This document shows positions 18,391 to 27,125 of a stretch of 44,010 nucleotides of DNA, one piece after another. Position 1 is the stretch's first letter; every line of letters begins with the position of its first letter. The notes under the pieces were generated by a model. The model worked only from the letters and a program-made list of their open reading frames with translations. It did not search any database and was not told the DNA's origin. This stretch comes from Argonema antarcticum A004/B2. GTDB taxonomy: Bacteria > Cyanobacteriota > Cyanobacteriia > Cyanobacteriales > Aerosakkonemataceae. The DNA lies in the NCBI RefSeq assembly GCF_023333585.1, contig NZ_JAIQZN010000047.1, forward strand, positions 9,827 to 53,836, in the 5' to 3' direction. Position numbers and translations under genes: made by a program.

Positions 18391-18507
18391 TGGGTTTAGC
18401 AGATAAATTAAGCATTTCACAGATAGACCAGGGCGGGTTTTGTTGAGAGACTATTGATTTGAAACAGAGGTGATCTGCTAAACCCGCCCCTACGAACCCG
18501 CCCCTAC
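18391..18507. repeat. Dispersed palindromic repeat related to the 12432-12558 element
   Basis: GGGTTTAGCAGAT (18392-18404) is inverted at 18473-18485, and CCCGCCCCTAC occurs twice at the right end. The segment GATAAATTAAGCATTTCACA (18402-18421) is identical to the core of the MITE-like element at 12475-12494. It lacks the CAGGACTTACG termini, so it may be a different member or a decayed copy. Confidence 0.7.
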
Positions 18508-18549
18508 CATCCTTTTTGAATTAACCGATGTAATCAGGAGTTGATAGTT

Positions 18550-18801
18550 ATGTCTAACCAATGCCCTCGCAATGCTTTGGGTGAACCAGCTTGCCATATT
18601 ACGGCTCATCCTGAGCGTCCAGAATCAAAATTTTGTGCAAGTTGCAACCAAGTTTTTGAGGAAAAATTAACAGGTTCGGGAGTAATTACGTTCTTAGGAA
18701 TTATCTTCTTAATCCTGGGAATAATAATTACAATCCAACCTCAACAACACCCATCTCCAATCCTCGACAGTGGAGACAATTATTCTGAAGATTCCCATTA
18801 A
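18550..18801 (+). CDS. Small zinc-ribbon-like single-pass membrane protein
   Basis: 83 residues from the ATG at 18550, chosen because AGGAG (18536-18540) is nine bases upstream. The N-terminus has four cysteines (NQCP...EPACH...FCASCNQVF) in a pattern that could bind zinc, followed by one membrane helix (VITFLGIIFLILGIIITI) and a short acidic Ser-rich tail. No named family recognised. Proteins with a short Cys4 ribbon and one helix are common in cyanobacteria and have no assigned role. A large palindrome follows the stop. Confidence 0.65.
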   Translation: MSNQCPRNALGEPACHITAHPERPESKFCASCNQVFEEKLTGSGVITFLGIIFLILGIIITIQPQQHPSPILDSGDNYSEDSH

Positions 18802-18814
18802 CTTATTGAGCATG

Positions 18815-18847
18815 AGAAACCCGGTTTCTTTAAGAAACCGGGTTTCT
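18815..18847. repeat. Perfect 16-bp palindrome between convergent genes
   Basis: AGAAACCCGGTTTCTT (18815-18830) and its exact complement (18832-18847) around one base. It lies between the ends of the zinc-ribbon gene and the convergent PEP synthase gene, so it can act as a bidirectional transcription stop although no T-run follows. GAAACCCGGTTTCT palindromes are a widespread cyanobacterial dispersed repeat. Confidence 0.8.
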
Positions 18848-18872
18848 ACAATAACTAGCAACTTGCGTTAAT

Positions 18873-21800
18873 CTATTCAACACCTTCCACTTCTGCTATC
18901 ATCAATAGCGTTTTCAAAACTGAATCAGGATTCAGACTCATGGAGTCTATCCCCTGTTCCACTAAGAAACGAGCAAATTCGGGATAATCGCTAGGCCCTT
19001 GACCGCAGATACCGATTTTGCGATGATTACTTTTAGCAGATGCGATCGCCATTTTCACCATCCGCTTCACCGCTGGGTTGCGTTCGTCAAAAATATGGGC
19101 CACCAAACCCGAATCTCGGTCTAAACCCAAGGTAAGCTGAGTTAAGTCATTAGAACCGATGGAAAATCCATCAAATACCTCGCTAAACTCATCTGCCATA
19201 ATTACGTTACTTGGTAATTCGCACATTACATAAACTTGCAACCCATTCTTACCTCTTTCTAAACCGTGTTTTGCCATTTCAGCTAACACTTTTTGACCTT
19301 CTTCTGGCGTGCGACAAAAAGGAATCATGGGAATTAAATTAGTTAAACCCATTTCATCCCGCACCCGCTTCAATGCGTGACATTCCAAAGCAAATGCGTC
19401 CCGGTATTTCTCATCATAATAACGAGACGCGCCGCGCCAACCAAGCATTGGGTTTTCTTCCTTCGGTTCAAATTGCCGACCGCCCAAAAGATTGGCATAT
19501 TCATTACTTTTGAAATCGCTCATCCGCACTATCACTGGTTTAGGATAAAATGCCGCAGCAATTCTTGCTACTCCTTGGGCTAATTTATCCACAAAATACT
19601 GCGGTTTATCTTCATAAAGTGCGGTCATTTGGGCAACCTTTACTTGGGCAGATTCATCTTGCAATTTGTCGAAGTGAATCAAAGCTAAAGGATGCACTTT
19701 GATGTGATTGGCAATAATAAATTCTAACCGCGCTAAACCGACACCATCGCAGGGAAGATGGGAAAGACCAAACGCTTCTTCTGGATTCCCCACATTCATC
19801 ATGATTTTAGTGCGGGTGCGAGGCAAGTTTTCTAGCGCTACTTCTTTGACATCAAAAGGTAGCAAACCAGCATAAACTCGACCTTCTTCTCCTTCTGCAC
19901 AAGAAACTGTTACTTCTTGACCTGTTTTCAAGATATCTGTAGCATCGCCGCTGCCGACAATTGCGGGAATACCCATTTCGCGAGCTATAATTGCGGCATG
20001 ACAGTTACAAACAATAACAGGCGTGTATTTGCGAGTGAATACGACATAATTATGATGATCCGCAACGGTAATATTGAAGACATCACCATAACTTTCTTCC
20101 CCAGTCGATACGACGCGCTGCATCCGAATGTCTCCCGCCAGGAGTTCGTCAAACTTGCCAGACGATCGAATTTCTCGCTCTGAGATGAGGAAATTATTAT
20201 CTTTTCTCATCTTAATTTGCCCTAAAGCATCTTCGCCAAAGAGTTGGTTAGTAGCAAAGAAGCGTGTTTGTACGGTTCTTGGAACAACATTTCCTTTGAC
20301 TCGTTTGGTATGAAGGAAAATTTCGTTCAGCTTCTCTACGATTTGGACATTATAGATGTTTCGGTTTCTTGTTACTTGGGGAACGGTATTTATCTTCAAA
20401 CAAGCGACAATAATCGCTTGTAGCAGAAGTTCTTCACTGACGTAGATATTGATGCGATTGTTGAAGTAACTCCCATCCCCGTCGATGACTCCCGCTAGGA
20501 ACTGATAGCAGACTTCGGGACTGCTGTTGAGCAGAGTACTAACGATGTTTTGCTCTCGCTGATGTAATTCGTAAGCGATCGCTTTAGAGTAGAGTCTGTA
20601 AGCGGTTGCTTGTCCTACAACCTGTTTTCCCCGAATATAACCGACGGATTCTTTTTTGAGGGAAGGGGTAAAAGACTTACCATAAAGAGTGCTGATGCTC
20701 TCATTCATGGCAGCGATAAATGCCTGTTTTTCGGGTATATCTTTCTGAATGAATTGTACTTCCCCATGAGTGCGGCTTCGATAAATAGAACCGTCTGTAA
20801 GCAGTCCGCCTAATAGGTAAGCCATGTTTTGTTGTTCATTGCTGCTGTGATTCAATTCGGGAATGTGTTGGCCGATCGCAACCATTTCCTTTTGAGCTAG
20901 CATTTCTTGGATTTCAGTTTTGACATATTGACCCCCACGGATGTTGATCATTTTATGATCGGGAGTGAGGCGAAGGGTGTTGTCAGTAACTCTTCCTGTC
21001 TGAGACACACTGACATCAATCATTTTTGAGTGCCTTTTCATCGAGTCAATAATAGGTTTCCACTCGATTTTGTGTGTCTGGGTATTTAAGGCGAGGGTTA
21101 ATAATCCTTCATAACCTTGCTCGTAAATTTGTTGCAAGGTCATGAAGCCTTTGTTGGTTAAAATTCTAGTGTCGCCGTCAAAGCACGTTCGGCCCCCTTT
21201 GTTAGTAATAATGGCGCTGGCTTTTTTCATGATCGGTTCCCAGTCGGGGTCGGTTTTATCTGTTACTAAAACTTCCCCAGGTTGGAACAAATCGATTTTG
21301 CGAACATCCAGCATGAGGCGAACTTTCCCCTGACCGATCGCTTCCCCAACACTGCGACCAGTAACTAGCACATTGCTGCGTTCTTGTAAATGATAACTCC
21401 GCAGAATGTTTTGCGATTTTTGGGATTGTACTGTTTCGGGACGCGCTTGGACGATAAACATTTCGTTGGTAATCCCGTCTTTCGCCCACTCGATATCCAT
21501 CGGGGTGTAAATACCGCGCACATCGCTGTAGTGGTCTTCAATTATGCAAGCCCAACGCGCCAGTTGTAATATTTCATCATCTTCAAGTGCAAATTGCTTC
21601 TGTTCGTTGAGAGGAACTCGCTCATTTTTCATTTGTTTGCAACCGCCAACATCGCAAACCAATCTATATTCTTTGCTACCTAACCGTTTATCGAGAATTG
21701 GGCGATAGCCATCTTTTAATGTGGGTTTGAAAACTAAATATTCGTCTGGATTAACTGCCCCTTGAACTACATTTTCTCCTAATCCGAACGCTGCTGTAAT

Positions 21801-22490
21801 TAAAGCAGCATTTTTAAATCCTGTTTCGGTGTCAATGGTGAACATCACACCAGAGGAAGCTAGATCCGATCGCACCATTTTTTGAATGCCGACGGAGAGT
21901 GCGACGCTAAAATGGTCGAATCCCCTGGCATGACGATAGGAAATGGCCCGATCGGTAAATAGTGATGCAAAGCATTTGTGACACGCACCAATGACGCTTT
22001 CCACAGCTTGGATGTTGAGATAAGTTTCCTGCTGTCCGGCGAAACTCGCATCTGGCAAGTCTTCTGCGGTGGCGGAGGAACGGACTGCGACTTCTGTTTC
22101 TGCGCCGTAGCGATCGCACATTTTCTGGTAACCTAGTGCGATCGCACTCCGCAATTCTTTGGGAAAAGGCGTGTGCAAAAGCAACGACCTCGCCTTTTTT
22201 CCCCGTTCCCGCAAGTTATTAACATCTTCCACATCCAAGTCGGCAAACAGTTCGCGCAGCTTTTCTTCTAAACCTGCTGCTTGGATGAAATAACGATAGG
22301 CATAAGCTGTAGTCGCAAACCCGTTGGGAACATTGACTCCTTTGTGAGTCAACTGCTGAATCATTTCCCCCAAGGAGGCATTCTTTCCACCAACTAACGG
22401 GATGTCGCCGATCCCAACCTCATCGAACCAGAGAACCAGAGATTTCTCTTTGGAGAACTGGGAAGACTTCTCTTGAGTGGCTATAACCAT
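18873..22490 (-). CDS. ppsA: Phosphoenolpyruvate synthase interrupted by an intein
   Basis: Makes PEP from pyruvate, ATP and water for gluconeogenesis. The reading frame is 1205 codons: 811 residues of enzyme plus a 394-residue intein (residues 436-829). N-extein: ATP-grasp nucleotide-binding domain with VGGKNASLGEM, VRSSATAEDLPDASFAGQQET and IEDHYSDVRGIYTPMDIEWA. The swivelling phosphohistidine domain reads NKGGRT, then after the intein CHAAIIAREMGIPAIVG with the catalytic His. The C-terminal PEP-binding barrel has GVGLARLEFI, MLGWRGASRYY, VMCELPSN and IGSNDLTQLTLG. Splicing must occur to bring Thr next to Cys-His, so the host enzyme depends on it. The ATG lies after GGAAATACCT, a usable ribosome site. 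Confidence 0.96.
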   Translation of the reverse strand: MVIATQEKSSQFSKEKSLVLWFDEVGIGDIPLVGGKNASLGEMIQQLTHKGVNVPNGFATTAYAYRYFIQAAGLEEKLRELFADLDVEDVNNLRERGKKARSLLLHTPFPKELRSAIALGYQKMCDRYGAETEVAVRSSATAEDLPDASFAGQQETYLNIQAVESVIGACHKCFASLFTDRAISYRHARGFDHFSVALSVGIQKMVRSDLASSGVMFTIDTETGFKNAALITAAFGLGENVVQGAVNPDEYLVFKPTLKDGYRPILDKRLGSKEYRLVCDVGGCKQMKNERVPLNEQKQFALEDDEILQLARWACIIEDHYSDVRGIYTPMDIEWAKDGITNEMFIVQARPETVQSQKSQNILRSYHLQERSNVLVTGRSVGEAIGQGKVRLMLDVRKIDLFQPGEVLVTDKTDPDWEPIMKKASAIITNKGGRTCFDGDTRILTNKGFMTLQQIYEQGYEGLLTLALNTQTHKIEWKPIIDSMKRHSKMIDVSVSQTGRVTDNTLRLTPDHKMINIRGGQYVKTEIQEMLAQKEMVAIGQHIPELNHSSNEQQNMAYLLGGLLTDGSIYRSRTHGEVQFIQKDIPEKQAFIAAMNESISTLYGKSFTPSLKKESVGYIRGKQVVGQATAYRLYSKAIAYELHQREQNIVSTLLNSSPEVCYQFLAGVIDGDGSYFNNRINIYVSEELLLQAIIVACLKINTVPQVTRNRNIYNVQIVEKLNEIFLHTKRVKGNVVPRTVQTRFFATNQLFGEDALGQIKMRKDNNFLISEREIRSSGKFDELLAGDIRMQRVVSTGEESYGDVFNITVADHHNYVVFTRKYTPVIVCNCHAAIIAREMGIPAIVGSGDATDILKTGQEVTVSCAEGEEGRVYAGLLPFDVKEVALENLPRTRTKIMMNVGNPEEAFGLSHLPCDGVGLARLEFIIANHIKVHPLALIHFDKLQDESAQVKVAQMTALYEDKPQYFVDKLAQGVARIAAAFYPKPVIVRMSDFKSNEYANLLGGRQFEPKEENPMLGWRGASRYYDEKYRDAFALECHALKRVRDEMGLTNLIPMIPFCRTPEEGQKVLAEMAKHGLERGKNGLQVYVMCELPSNVIMADEFSEVFDGFSIGSNDLTQLTLGLDRDSGLVAHIFDERNPAVKRMVKMAIASAKSNHRKIGICGQGPSDYPEFARFLVEQGIDSMSLNPDSVLKTLLMIAEVEGVE
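20004..21185 (-). other. LAGLIDADG-type intein in PEP synthase
   Basis: Starts with Cys1 (CFDGDTRILTNKG, block A). It has the block B His in LRLTPDHKM, endonuclease motifs YLLGGLLTDGS and FLAGVIDGDGS, block F VFNITVADHHNYV, and ends VIVCN followed by Cys+1 of the enzyme. It is 394 residues, the size of a full splicing plus homing-endonuclease intein. Both endonuclease motifs keep an acidic residue (LTDG, IDGDG), so cleavage may still work. The penultimate residue is Cys, not the usual His. Inteins at this PEP synthase site are known in archaea, and the Methanocaldococcus jannaschii one also lacks the penultimate His. Confidence 0.95.
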
Positions 22491-23003
22491 AGGTATTTCC
22501 TGCTATCTAGCCTCAGTCTAGCGATCGCCCGCAGAGGAATGGGTAAATTTCATCACTTCGTAATTTTATTTATAATTTCTTTGGGATCGCCTTTAGGGGC
22601 GCATTTATTGGTATAATGGTATACAAAATGCTAATTTTGGAGCAGTAACATGGAAAACGGCTCTTTCGGAGTTGCTATGCTTTTGTTCACGTAAGAACAT
22701 TTTTATTTCTTTTCTCCTCTCCCACTCTGCCACTCTCCCCCTCTCCCACTCCCCCACTCTCCCACTCTGCCACTCTCCCCCTCTACTCAAATAGCATAGT
22801 AAGTACGGAAGAGCCGACTTTAGTAGTTGGGCTGATTCTTCTTAAACTGATGAAGTATCACAAAATTAGTAATTTGTCAATATAATATTTATGGCTTCAG
22901 TTTTGACAGGACAGGTTAAACTACCTAGAGAACTATAGCGATAACTTTTCCGTCATAATTATTGTCTCCCATACAGATAAACCTTCCTAAGCTTGCACGA
23001 TCG
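22491..23003. repeat. Intergenic region with long imperfect inverted repeat around CTCTCCCACT-type repeats
   Basis: A 22-base arm at 22659-22680 (GGCTCTTTCGG... CTATGC) is inverted at 22794-22815 with 18 of 22 matches. It encloses about 110 bases, mostly a pyrimidine-rich tandem repeat (CTCTCCCACTCTGCC units, 22716-22783). Left of it is a good -10 box TATAAT (22612-22617) and a tiny frame of 14 codons (22650-22694) with GGAG before it; I do not call it a gene. The right part is the lptA upstream region. Confidence 0.55.
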
Positions 23004-23498
23004 ATGATGAGAGCCGCTCGATTACCTGATTTCTGGCAGCGTCGGCTGGGGTTAGCCTTGATGTTACCGGCTGCTTTGATAAGTGCGATCGCGCTTTTGC
23101 CACCAACCCAAAGCGCCAAAGCGCAAAACGCCGGTGAAGGTCGCGCCCTTAACATCCGCTCCGATATTCAAGAAGCCGATCAAAAAACTGGCGTGATCAC
23201 AGCACGAGGCAACGTCCAACTATTTTATCCATCCCGCCAAATTCAAGCCACAGCCGCCCAAGCCCAATACTTCAGCAAAGAACGCCGCATCGTTCTCACC
23301 GGCAATGTTTACATATTGCAGCAAGGCAACAGCATTCGCGGCGAACAAGTCACCTATCTGATCGATGAAGGGCGATTTGTTGCCGTACCTCAACCCAACC
23401 GCCAGGTAGAATCCATTTATATCGTTACCGATACTAATGCCCCAACCCAACCAGCACCACCACCTAGAGTTCCTGGCGTGAGAACAGCCCCGCGCTAA
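23004..23498 (+). CDS. lptA: LptA/OstA-domain periplasmic protein
   Basis: Predicted periplasmic bridge protein for lipopolysaccharide transport. I start at the ATG at 23004 (MMRAARLPDFW), because the upstream TTG at 22962 only adds a hydrophilic stretch; neither has a strong ribosome site. A signal peptide runs to about AKAQ. The OstA/LptA domain follows: LNIRSDIQEADQKTGVITARGNVQLFYPSR, then AAQAQYFSKERRIVLTGNVYI and IRGEQVTYLIDEGRF, the repeated beta-strand pattern of the family. The C-terminus is Pro-rich. It heads a cluster with lptB and lptF/G; the gap to lptB is 161 bases and contains a dispersed repeat. Confidence 0.87.
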   Translation: MMRAARLPDFWQRRLGLALMLPAALISAIALLPPTQSAKAQNAGEGRALNIRSDIQEADQKTGVITARGNVQLFYPSRQIQATAAQAQYFSKERRIVLTGNVYILQQGNSIRGEQVTYLIDEGRFVAVPQPNRQVESIYIVTDTNAPTQPAPPPRVPGVRTAPR

Positions 23499-23510
23499 AA
23501 AAGGGGCATT

Positions 23511-23540
23511 CGATTTTGGATGAAAGGATTTTGGATTGAC
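23511..23540. repeat. ATTTTGGATGAAAGGATTTTGGATT dispersed repeat
   Basis: A unit of about 28 bases made of repeated ATTTTGGAT words. Other copies in the window are at about 24403-24440 (between lptB and lptF, in the same orientation, with a small insertion) and at about 28063-28101 (reverse orientation, after the Rpn gene). All three are intergenic. Confidence 0.7.
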
Positions 23541-23659
23541 TTCACGGATAAATCCGAGAGGCGACCAAAGCAACAATTTCAAAGGTCAGGAGCAAAGGTT
23601 AAAGGGAAAGGGAAGCGCTGTTGAATCCCTTCCCCAAAAGACGGTCGGGGAAAAGTGTT

Positions 23660-24388
23660 GTGAAAATTGTCTTAGAAAACATACACAAATCTTATGGGAA
23701 GCGCGTCATCGTCAATCGCGTCAACCTCTCTGTAGCCCAAGGAGAAATAGTCGGGTTGCTTGGGCCTAACGGTGCCGGGAAAACAACAACGTTTTACATC
23801 GCCACAGGTCTAGAGAAGCCGAATCAAGGTAAAGTTTGGCTCAATGAACTCGACATTACTGAAGCGCCAATGCACCAAAGGGCAAAACTGGGCATTGGAT
23901 ATCTAGCCCAAGAACCAAGTATTTTTCGCAACTTAACAGTGCGGGATAATATTCTGTTAGTGATGGAACAAACCCAAGTACCCCAAAGAAAACGCACAGA
24001 GCGTTTAGAGAAATTATTGCAGGAGTTTCGCTTGCAAAAAGTGGCCTACACCAAAGGAATACAAGTTTCTGGTGGAGAAAGGCGGCGAACGGAATTGGCA
24101 AGAGCTTTGGCATCTGGACAAGAAGGCCCGAAATTTTTGTTTTTGGATGAACCGTTTGCCGGTGTTGACCCCATTGCTGTAGCAGAAATACAGGAGATGG
24201 TGGGGCAATTGCGCGATCGCCAAATGGGTATCTTAATCACAGATCACAATGTCCGCGAAACCTTGGCAATCACAGACCGAGCCTACATTATGAGAGATGG
24301 ACAAATCCTAGCCTCTGGCAGTGCAGACGAACTTTACAACAATCCCCTTGTGCGGCAGTACTATCTGGGAGATAACTTTCAAGTGTAG
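23660..24388 (+). CDS. lptB: LPS export ABC transporter ATPase (LptB)
   Basis: Cytoplasmic ATPase that powers lipid extraction through LptFG. The GTG at 23660 gives 242 residues, the usual LptB length, and has a purine-rich GGGGAAAAG before it; a TTG at 23621 would add 13 unlikely residues. Walker A is GPNGAGKTTTF, the Q-loop YLAQEPSIFRNLTV is the LptB-specific form, the signature is VSGGERRRTELARAL, Walker B FLFLDEPFAGVDP, and the switch His is in ITDHNVRETL. It lies between lptA and lptF/G, which completes the inner part of the transport bridge. Confidence 0.95.
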   Translation: MKIVLENIHKSYGKRVIVNRVNLSVAQGEIVGLLGPNGAGKTTTFYIATGLEKPNQGKVWLNELDITEAPMHQRAKLGIGYLAQEPSIFRNLTVRDNILLVMEQTQVPQRKRTERLEKLLQEFRLQKVAYTKGIQVSGGERRRTELARALASGQEGPKFLFLDEPFAGVDPIAVAEIQEMVGQLRDRQMGILITDHNVRETLAITDRAYIMRDGQILASGSADELYNNPLVRQYYLGDNFQV

Positions 24389-24450
24389 CTTAGTTCGTCA
24401 ATCGATTTTAGATGAAACGATGAGAGGATTTTGGATTGATATCGTGAATT

Positions 24451-25617
24451 ATGAAAATCGTCACCCAGTATAACCCACTCAGATTCCTAACTTTCGGTGT
24501 CTCGATCATGGATCGCTACCTGGTAGCCGAACTGCTAGCACCATTTCTGTTTGGGGTGTCACTTTTCTCTTCCATTGGGGTGGCGATCGGATCTCTCGAA
24601 CTGATCCGAAAAATCACAGATGCAGGGCTACCTCTGTCAACTGCGATGAAAGTTTTTCTGTTAAAAATGCCCTTTTTCATCGCATTTGCCTTGCCAGCTT
24701 CGATGTTGCTGGCAACCTTAATTACTTACATTCGCCTCTCTAGCGACAGCGAACTGATAGCCCTACGCAGCTGTGGCGTTAGTATCTATCGGCTGATTTT
24801 GCCTGCGATCGTGATGAGTTTGATTGTAACTGTCATCACTTTTGCTTTTAACGAATTCGTCGTACCTGCGGCTAATTATGAGGCGAGCGTTATTCTAGAC
24901 AGCGCGTTGAATGCAGATAGGAAAGATTTTCAGGAAAATAACATCATTTATCCAGAATTTGGCGAAGTAGACCAACCAAATGGCGAAAAGAAGGAAATTT
25001 TGAAGCGCTTGTTCTACGCCGAAGAATTTAATGGCGAACTGATGAAGAACTTGACTATAGTCGATCGATCCAAAACCGGAGTCAATCAAATAGTAGTCTC
25101 AGAATCAGCCCGTTGGAATATCGCCGAAAACACCTGGGACTTCTTCAACGGCACTATCTATGTAATATCTGCCGATAGTTCATATCGCAACATTTTGCGG
25201 TTTGAACACCACCAATTGCAACTATCCCGCGCTCCGTTAGATTTTGCCCGCAAAGGGCGGAAAGCTGACGATATGAACATTGCACAAGTGCAAGAGCAGC
25301 TAAAATTAATCATGCCAAGCAATGACTACAAAGAGATTCGCAAGCTGAAAGTCCGTATGCAACAAAAAATAGCCCTACCTTTTGCTTGTCTTGTCTTTGG
25401 TTTAGTAGGCGCAGTTTTGGGAACCAAGCCGCAACGAACCAGTAAAGCAACAGGATTTGGTATCAGCGTCTTAATTATTTTTGCTTACTACTTGCTGAGG
25501 ACGATCGGCGATGCTTTGGGTTTGAGCGGCTTCCTGACTGATTGGATGGCGGCTTGGTTGCCAAACTTGTTCGGCTTGGGAACGGGAATCTGGCTATTGT
25601 TCAGAATCTCTCGCTAG
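24451..25617 (+). CDS. LptF/LptG family permease
   Basis: Inner-membrane permease (YjgP/YjgQ family) that together with LptB moves lipopolysaccharide to LptA. 388 residues: N-terminal helices (MDRYLVAELLAPFLFGVSLF; KMPFFIAFALPASMLLATLI; LILPAIVMSLIVTVITFAF), a large periplasmic jellyroll (about residues 140-275), then three C-terminal helices including KIALPFACLVFGLVGAVLG. SDSELIALRSCGVS is the family's coupling-helix motif. Only one permease is present here; cyanobacteria commonly have a single gene of this kind, so F and G cannot be told apart. The annotated ATG could alternatively be MDRYL at 24508. Heptamer repeats follow the stop. Confidence 0.9.
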   Translation: MKIVTQYNPLRFLTFGVSIMDRYLVAELLAPFLFGVSLFSSIGVAIGSLELIRKITDAGLPLSTAMKVFLLKMPFFIAFALPASMLLATLITYIRLSSDSELIALRSCGVSIYRLILPAIVMSLIVTVITFAFNEFVVPAANYEASVILDSALNADRKDFQENNIIYPEFGEVDQPNGEKKEILKRLFYAEEFNGELMKNLTIVDRSKTGVNQIVVSESARWNIAENTWDFFNGTIYVISADSSYRNILRFEHHQLQLSRAPLDFARKGRKADDMNIAQVQEQLKLIMPSNDYKEIRKLKVRMQQKIALPFACLVFGLVGAVLGTKPQRTSKATGFGISVLIIFAYYLLRTIGDALGLSGFLTDWMAAWLPNLFGLGTGIWLLFRISR

Positions 25618-25652
25618 GGGCTAGAGGGAAGAGGGAAGAGGGAAGAGGGAAA
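25617..25652. repeat. CTAGGGG / GAGGGAA heptamer repeat
   Basis: CTAGGGGCTAG followed by four GAGGGAA units. This is the reverse complement of the composite at 6434-6485. Confidence 0.8.
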
Positions 25653-25761
25653 ATTTAATTTAAAGTCTAAAATCTAAAATGGCAAAGAGGGGGCGATCGA
25701 AGCTATCATAAATATAGACAAATTCACTCTTGTCGTGCTAACTGTAACCTGCACTCCTGCC

Positions 25762-26952
25762 ATGTCACATCCTAATCGGCCTCCTGCCCCCCTCCGCTAC
25801 TTCAAAGCTCGGCTACGGCCTTTATTTTGGCCTATGGTTTGGGGAACAGCAACGATTATATCCCTAGTAGGTTTCTCTACTTGGGCCTACTTCACCCACC
25901 CAGAGTGGCTGGTTTTCAGCGATAATCAAGAGACTACCAGTCCCATCAATACATCTGTCGAGCCAACAGTTTCTGATGAAGACAAGGCGATCGGGGCTGA
26001 CATAGATACCTTGTCGGTACTGGAAAAAGATTTGGCTAATTCAGAACCCTTCCAAGTTGTCCCAGCAGAAACCGAAAAACAGCAGGGTTTATTTGATGAT
26101 TTCATCAAACAGAAGGAAGCTGCTGATGCCCAAAAATCATCAGGCTCATCGGGAACGGAGAAATTAGCAGGACAATCAAGCATTACCAATCCATTTGCGA
26201 TCAAGTCACAAGATCCCCTCAATAACAGCGGGACGCTACCTTCAGGAAACTCCGTTACCCCACCATCTTCTAACTTAGGCGCTGGTAGTGCAGCTAATCC
26301 TGCCGTTAGCCCTAATTCAGCACCGTTAAGCCCATTGCAATCAGCACTAGACCGCATAGACGCTGGCAAACAACCAACCCTTCAAAATCCCACTACAGCA
26401 CCAGCAAACCCCTTGCAGTCCGCATTAGACCGCTTAAATACTGGCAATACGATCGCCACACCAGATCCTACAGACAAATTGGGGCAAAACAGCGGCAGCA
26501 ACCAAACGCCTACACAATCCACTTCAGGTATACCAGGACAAGTTACTGCACCAGCCCAGCAATACCCCGGTACGGCGGGTTACTCATCTATCCCCGGACA
26601 GAGTTATGGGTCAGCATCTCCAGTTCCAGGTGCAACAGGCTATAACGTACCGCCGACTAGCAGTAGCAATCCTCCCAATTCTTACACTTACTTAAATCAA
26701 CCCCAAGCAGTACCCGGCTTACCACCAGCGGCACAGGTGAGTCCTTCACTGACACCTAGCAACTTGGGTCAATCTCCTTTTCAGAATGCCACTCCGGGCA
26801 ATGGATTCTCGAACCCAGGATACAATTCTAATTTCGGCAATCCAGCAGCCCAGCCTTCTCAAGTGCAATCCCCGCCTAATTTCTCGGTTCCCCGTGCTAT
26901 TCCGGGGCAAAACATCGGTGGAGGACAGATCAATACGTTCTCAAATCCCTAA
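25762..26952 (+). CDS. Membrane-anchored Pro/Ser/Asn-rich protein of unknown function
   Basis: 396 residues from the ATG at 25762 (MSHPNRPPAPLRY); an upstream TTG-type start would add nine. The short basic N-terminus is cytoplasmic, followed by one membrane helix (FWPMVWGTATIISLVGFSTW). The remainder is a long, low-complexity outside segment. It holds an acidic part with QQGLFDDFIKQKEAADAQ, two copies of a NPLQSALDR(I/L)(D/N) motif about 33 residues apart, and then a 200-residue Pro/Gly/Ser/Asn/Gln-rich disordered tail. Similar cyanobacterial proteins exist as uncharacterised hypotheticals. It follows the lpt genes on the same strand after ~145 bases; whether it is part of their unit is open. 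Confidence 0.75.
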   Translation: MSHPNRPPAPLRYFKARLRPLFWPMVWGTATIISLVGFSTWAYFTHPEWLVFSDNQETTSPINTSVEPTVSDEDKAIGADIDTLSVLEKDLANSEPFQVVPAETEKQQGLFDDFIKQKEAADAQKSSGSSGTEKLAGQSSITNPFAIKSQDPLNNSGTLPSGNSVTPPSSNLGAGSAANPAVSPNSAPLSPLQSALDRIDAGKQPTLQNPTTAPANPLQSALDRLNTGNTIATPDPTDKLGQNSGSNQTPTQSTSGIPGQVTAPAQQYPGTAGYSSIPGQSYGSASPVPGATGYNVPPTSSSNPPNSYTYLNQPQAVPGLPPAAQVSPSLTPSNLGQSPFQNATPGNGFSNPGYNSNFGNPAAQPSQVQSPPNFSVPRAIPGQNIGGGQINTFSNP

Positions 26953-27125
26953 TTTAAGCCCGAACAGTACTAACTGTTAAAAAGCTCGATCTCACGCTTT
27001 TTCTGGCAATTCAAGAGCGAGTATTTATAGTAACTACTCTTGTCGGTTTAGGACAATAACTCAAAATTTGCTCAAGATTGTGGAGCGATCAATTCTCCAG
27101 TTCTATTCGCCATTGAACAAACGTT

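Noticed and set aside
22650-22694. 14-codon frame with GGAG ribosome site (MENGSFGVAMLLFT)
   Set aside because: Too short to judge, lies inside the arm of an inverted repeat, and no similar peptide is known to me.
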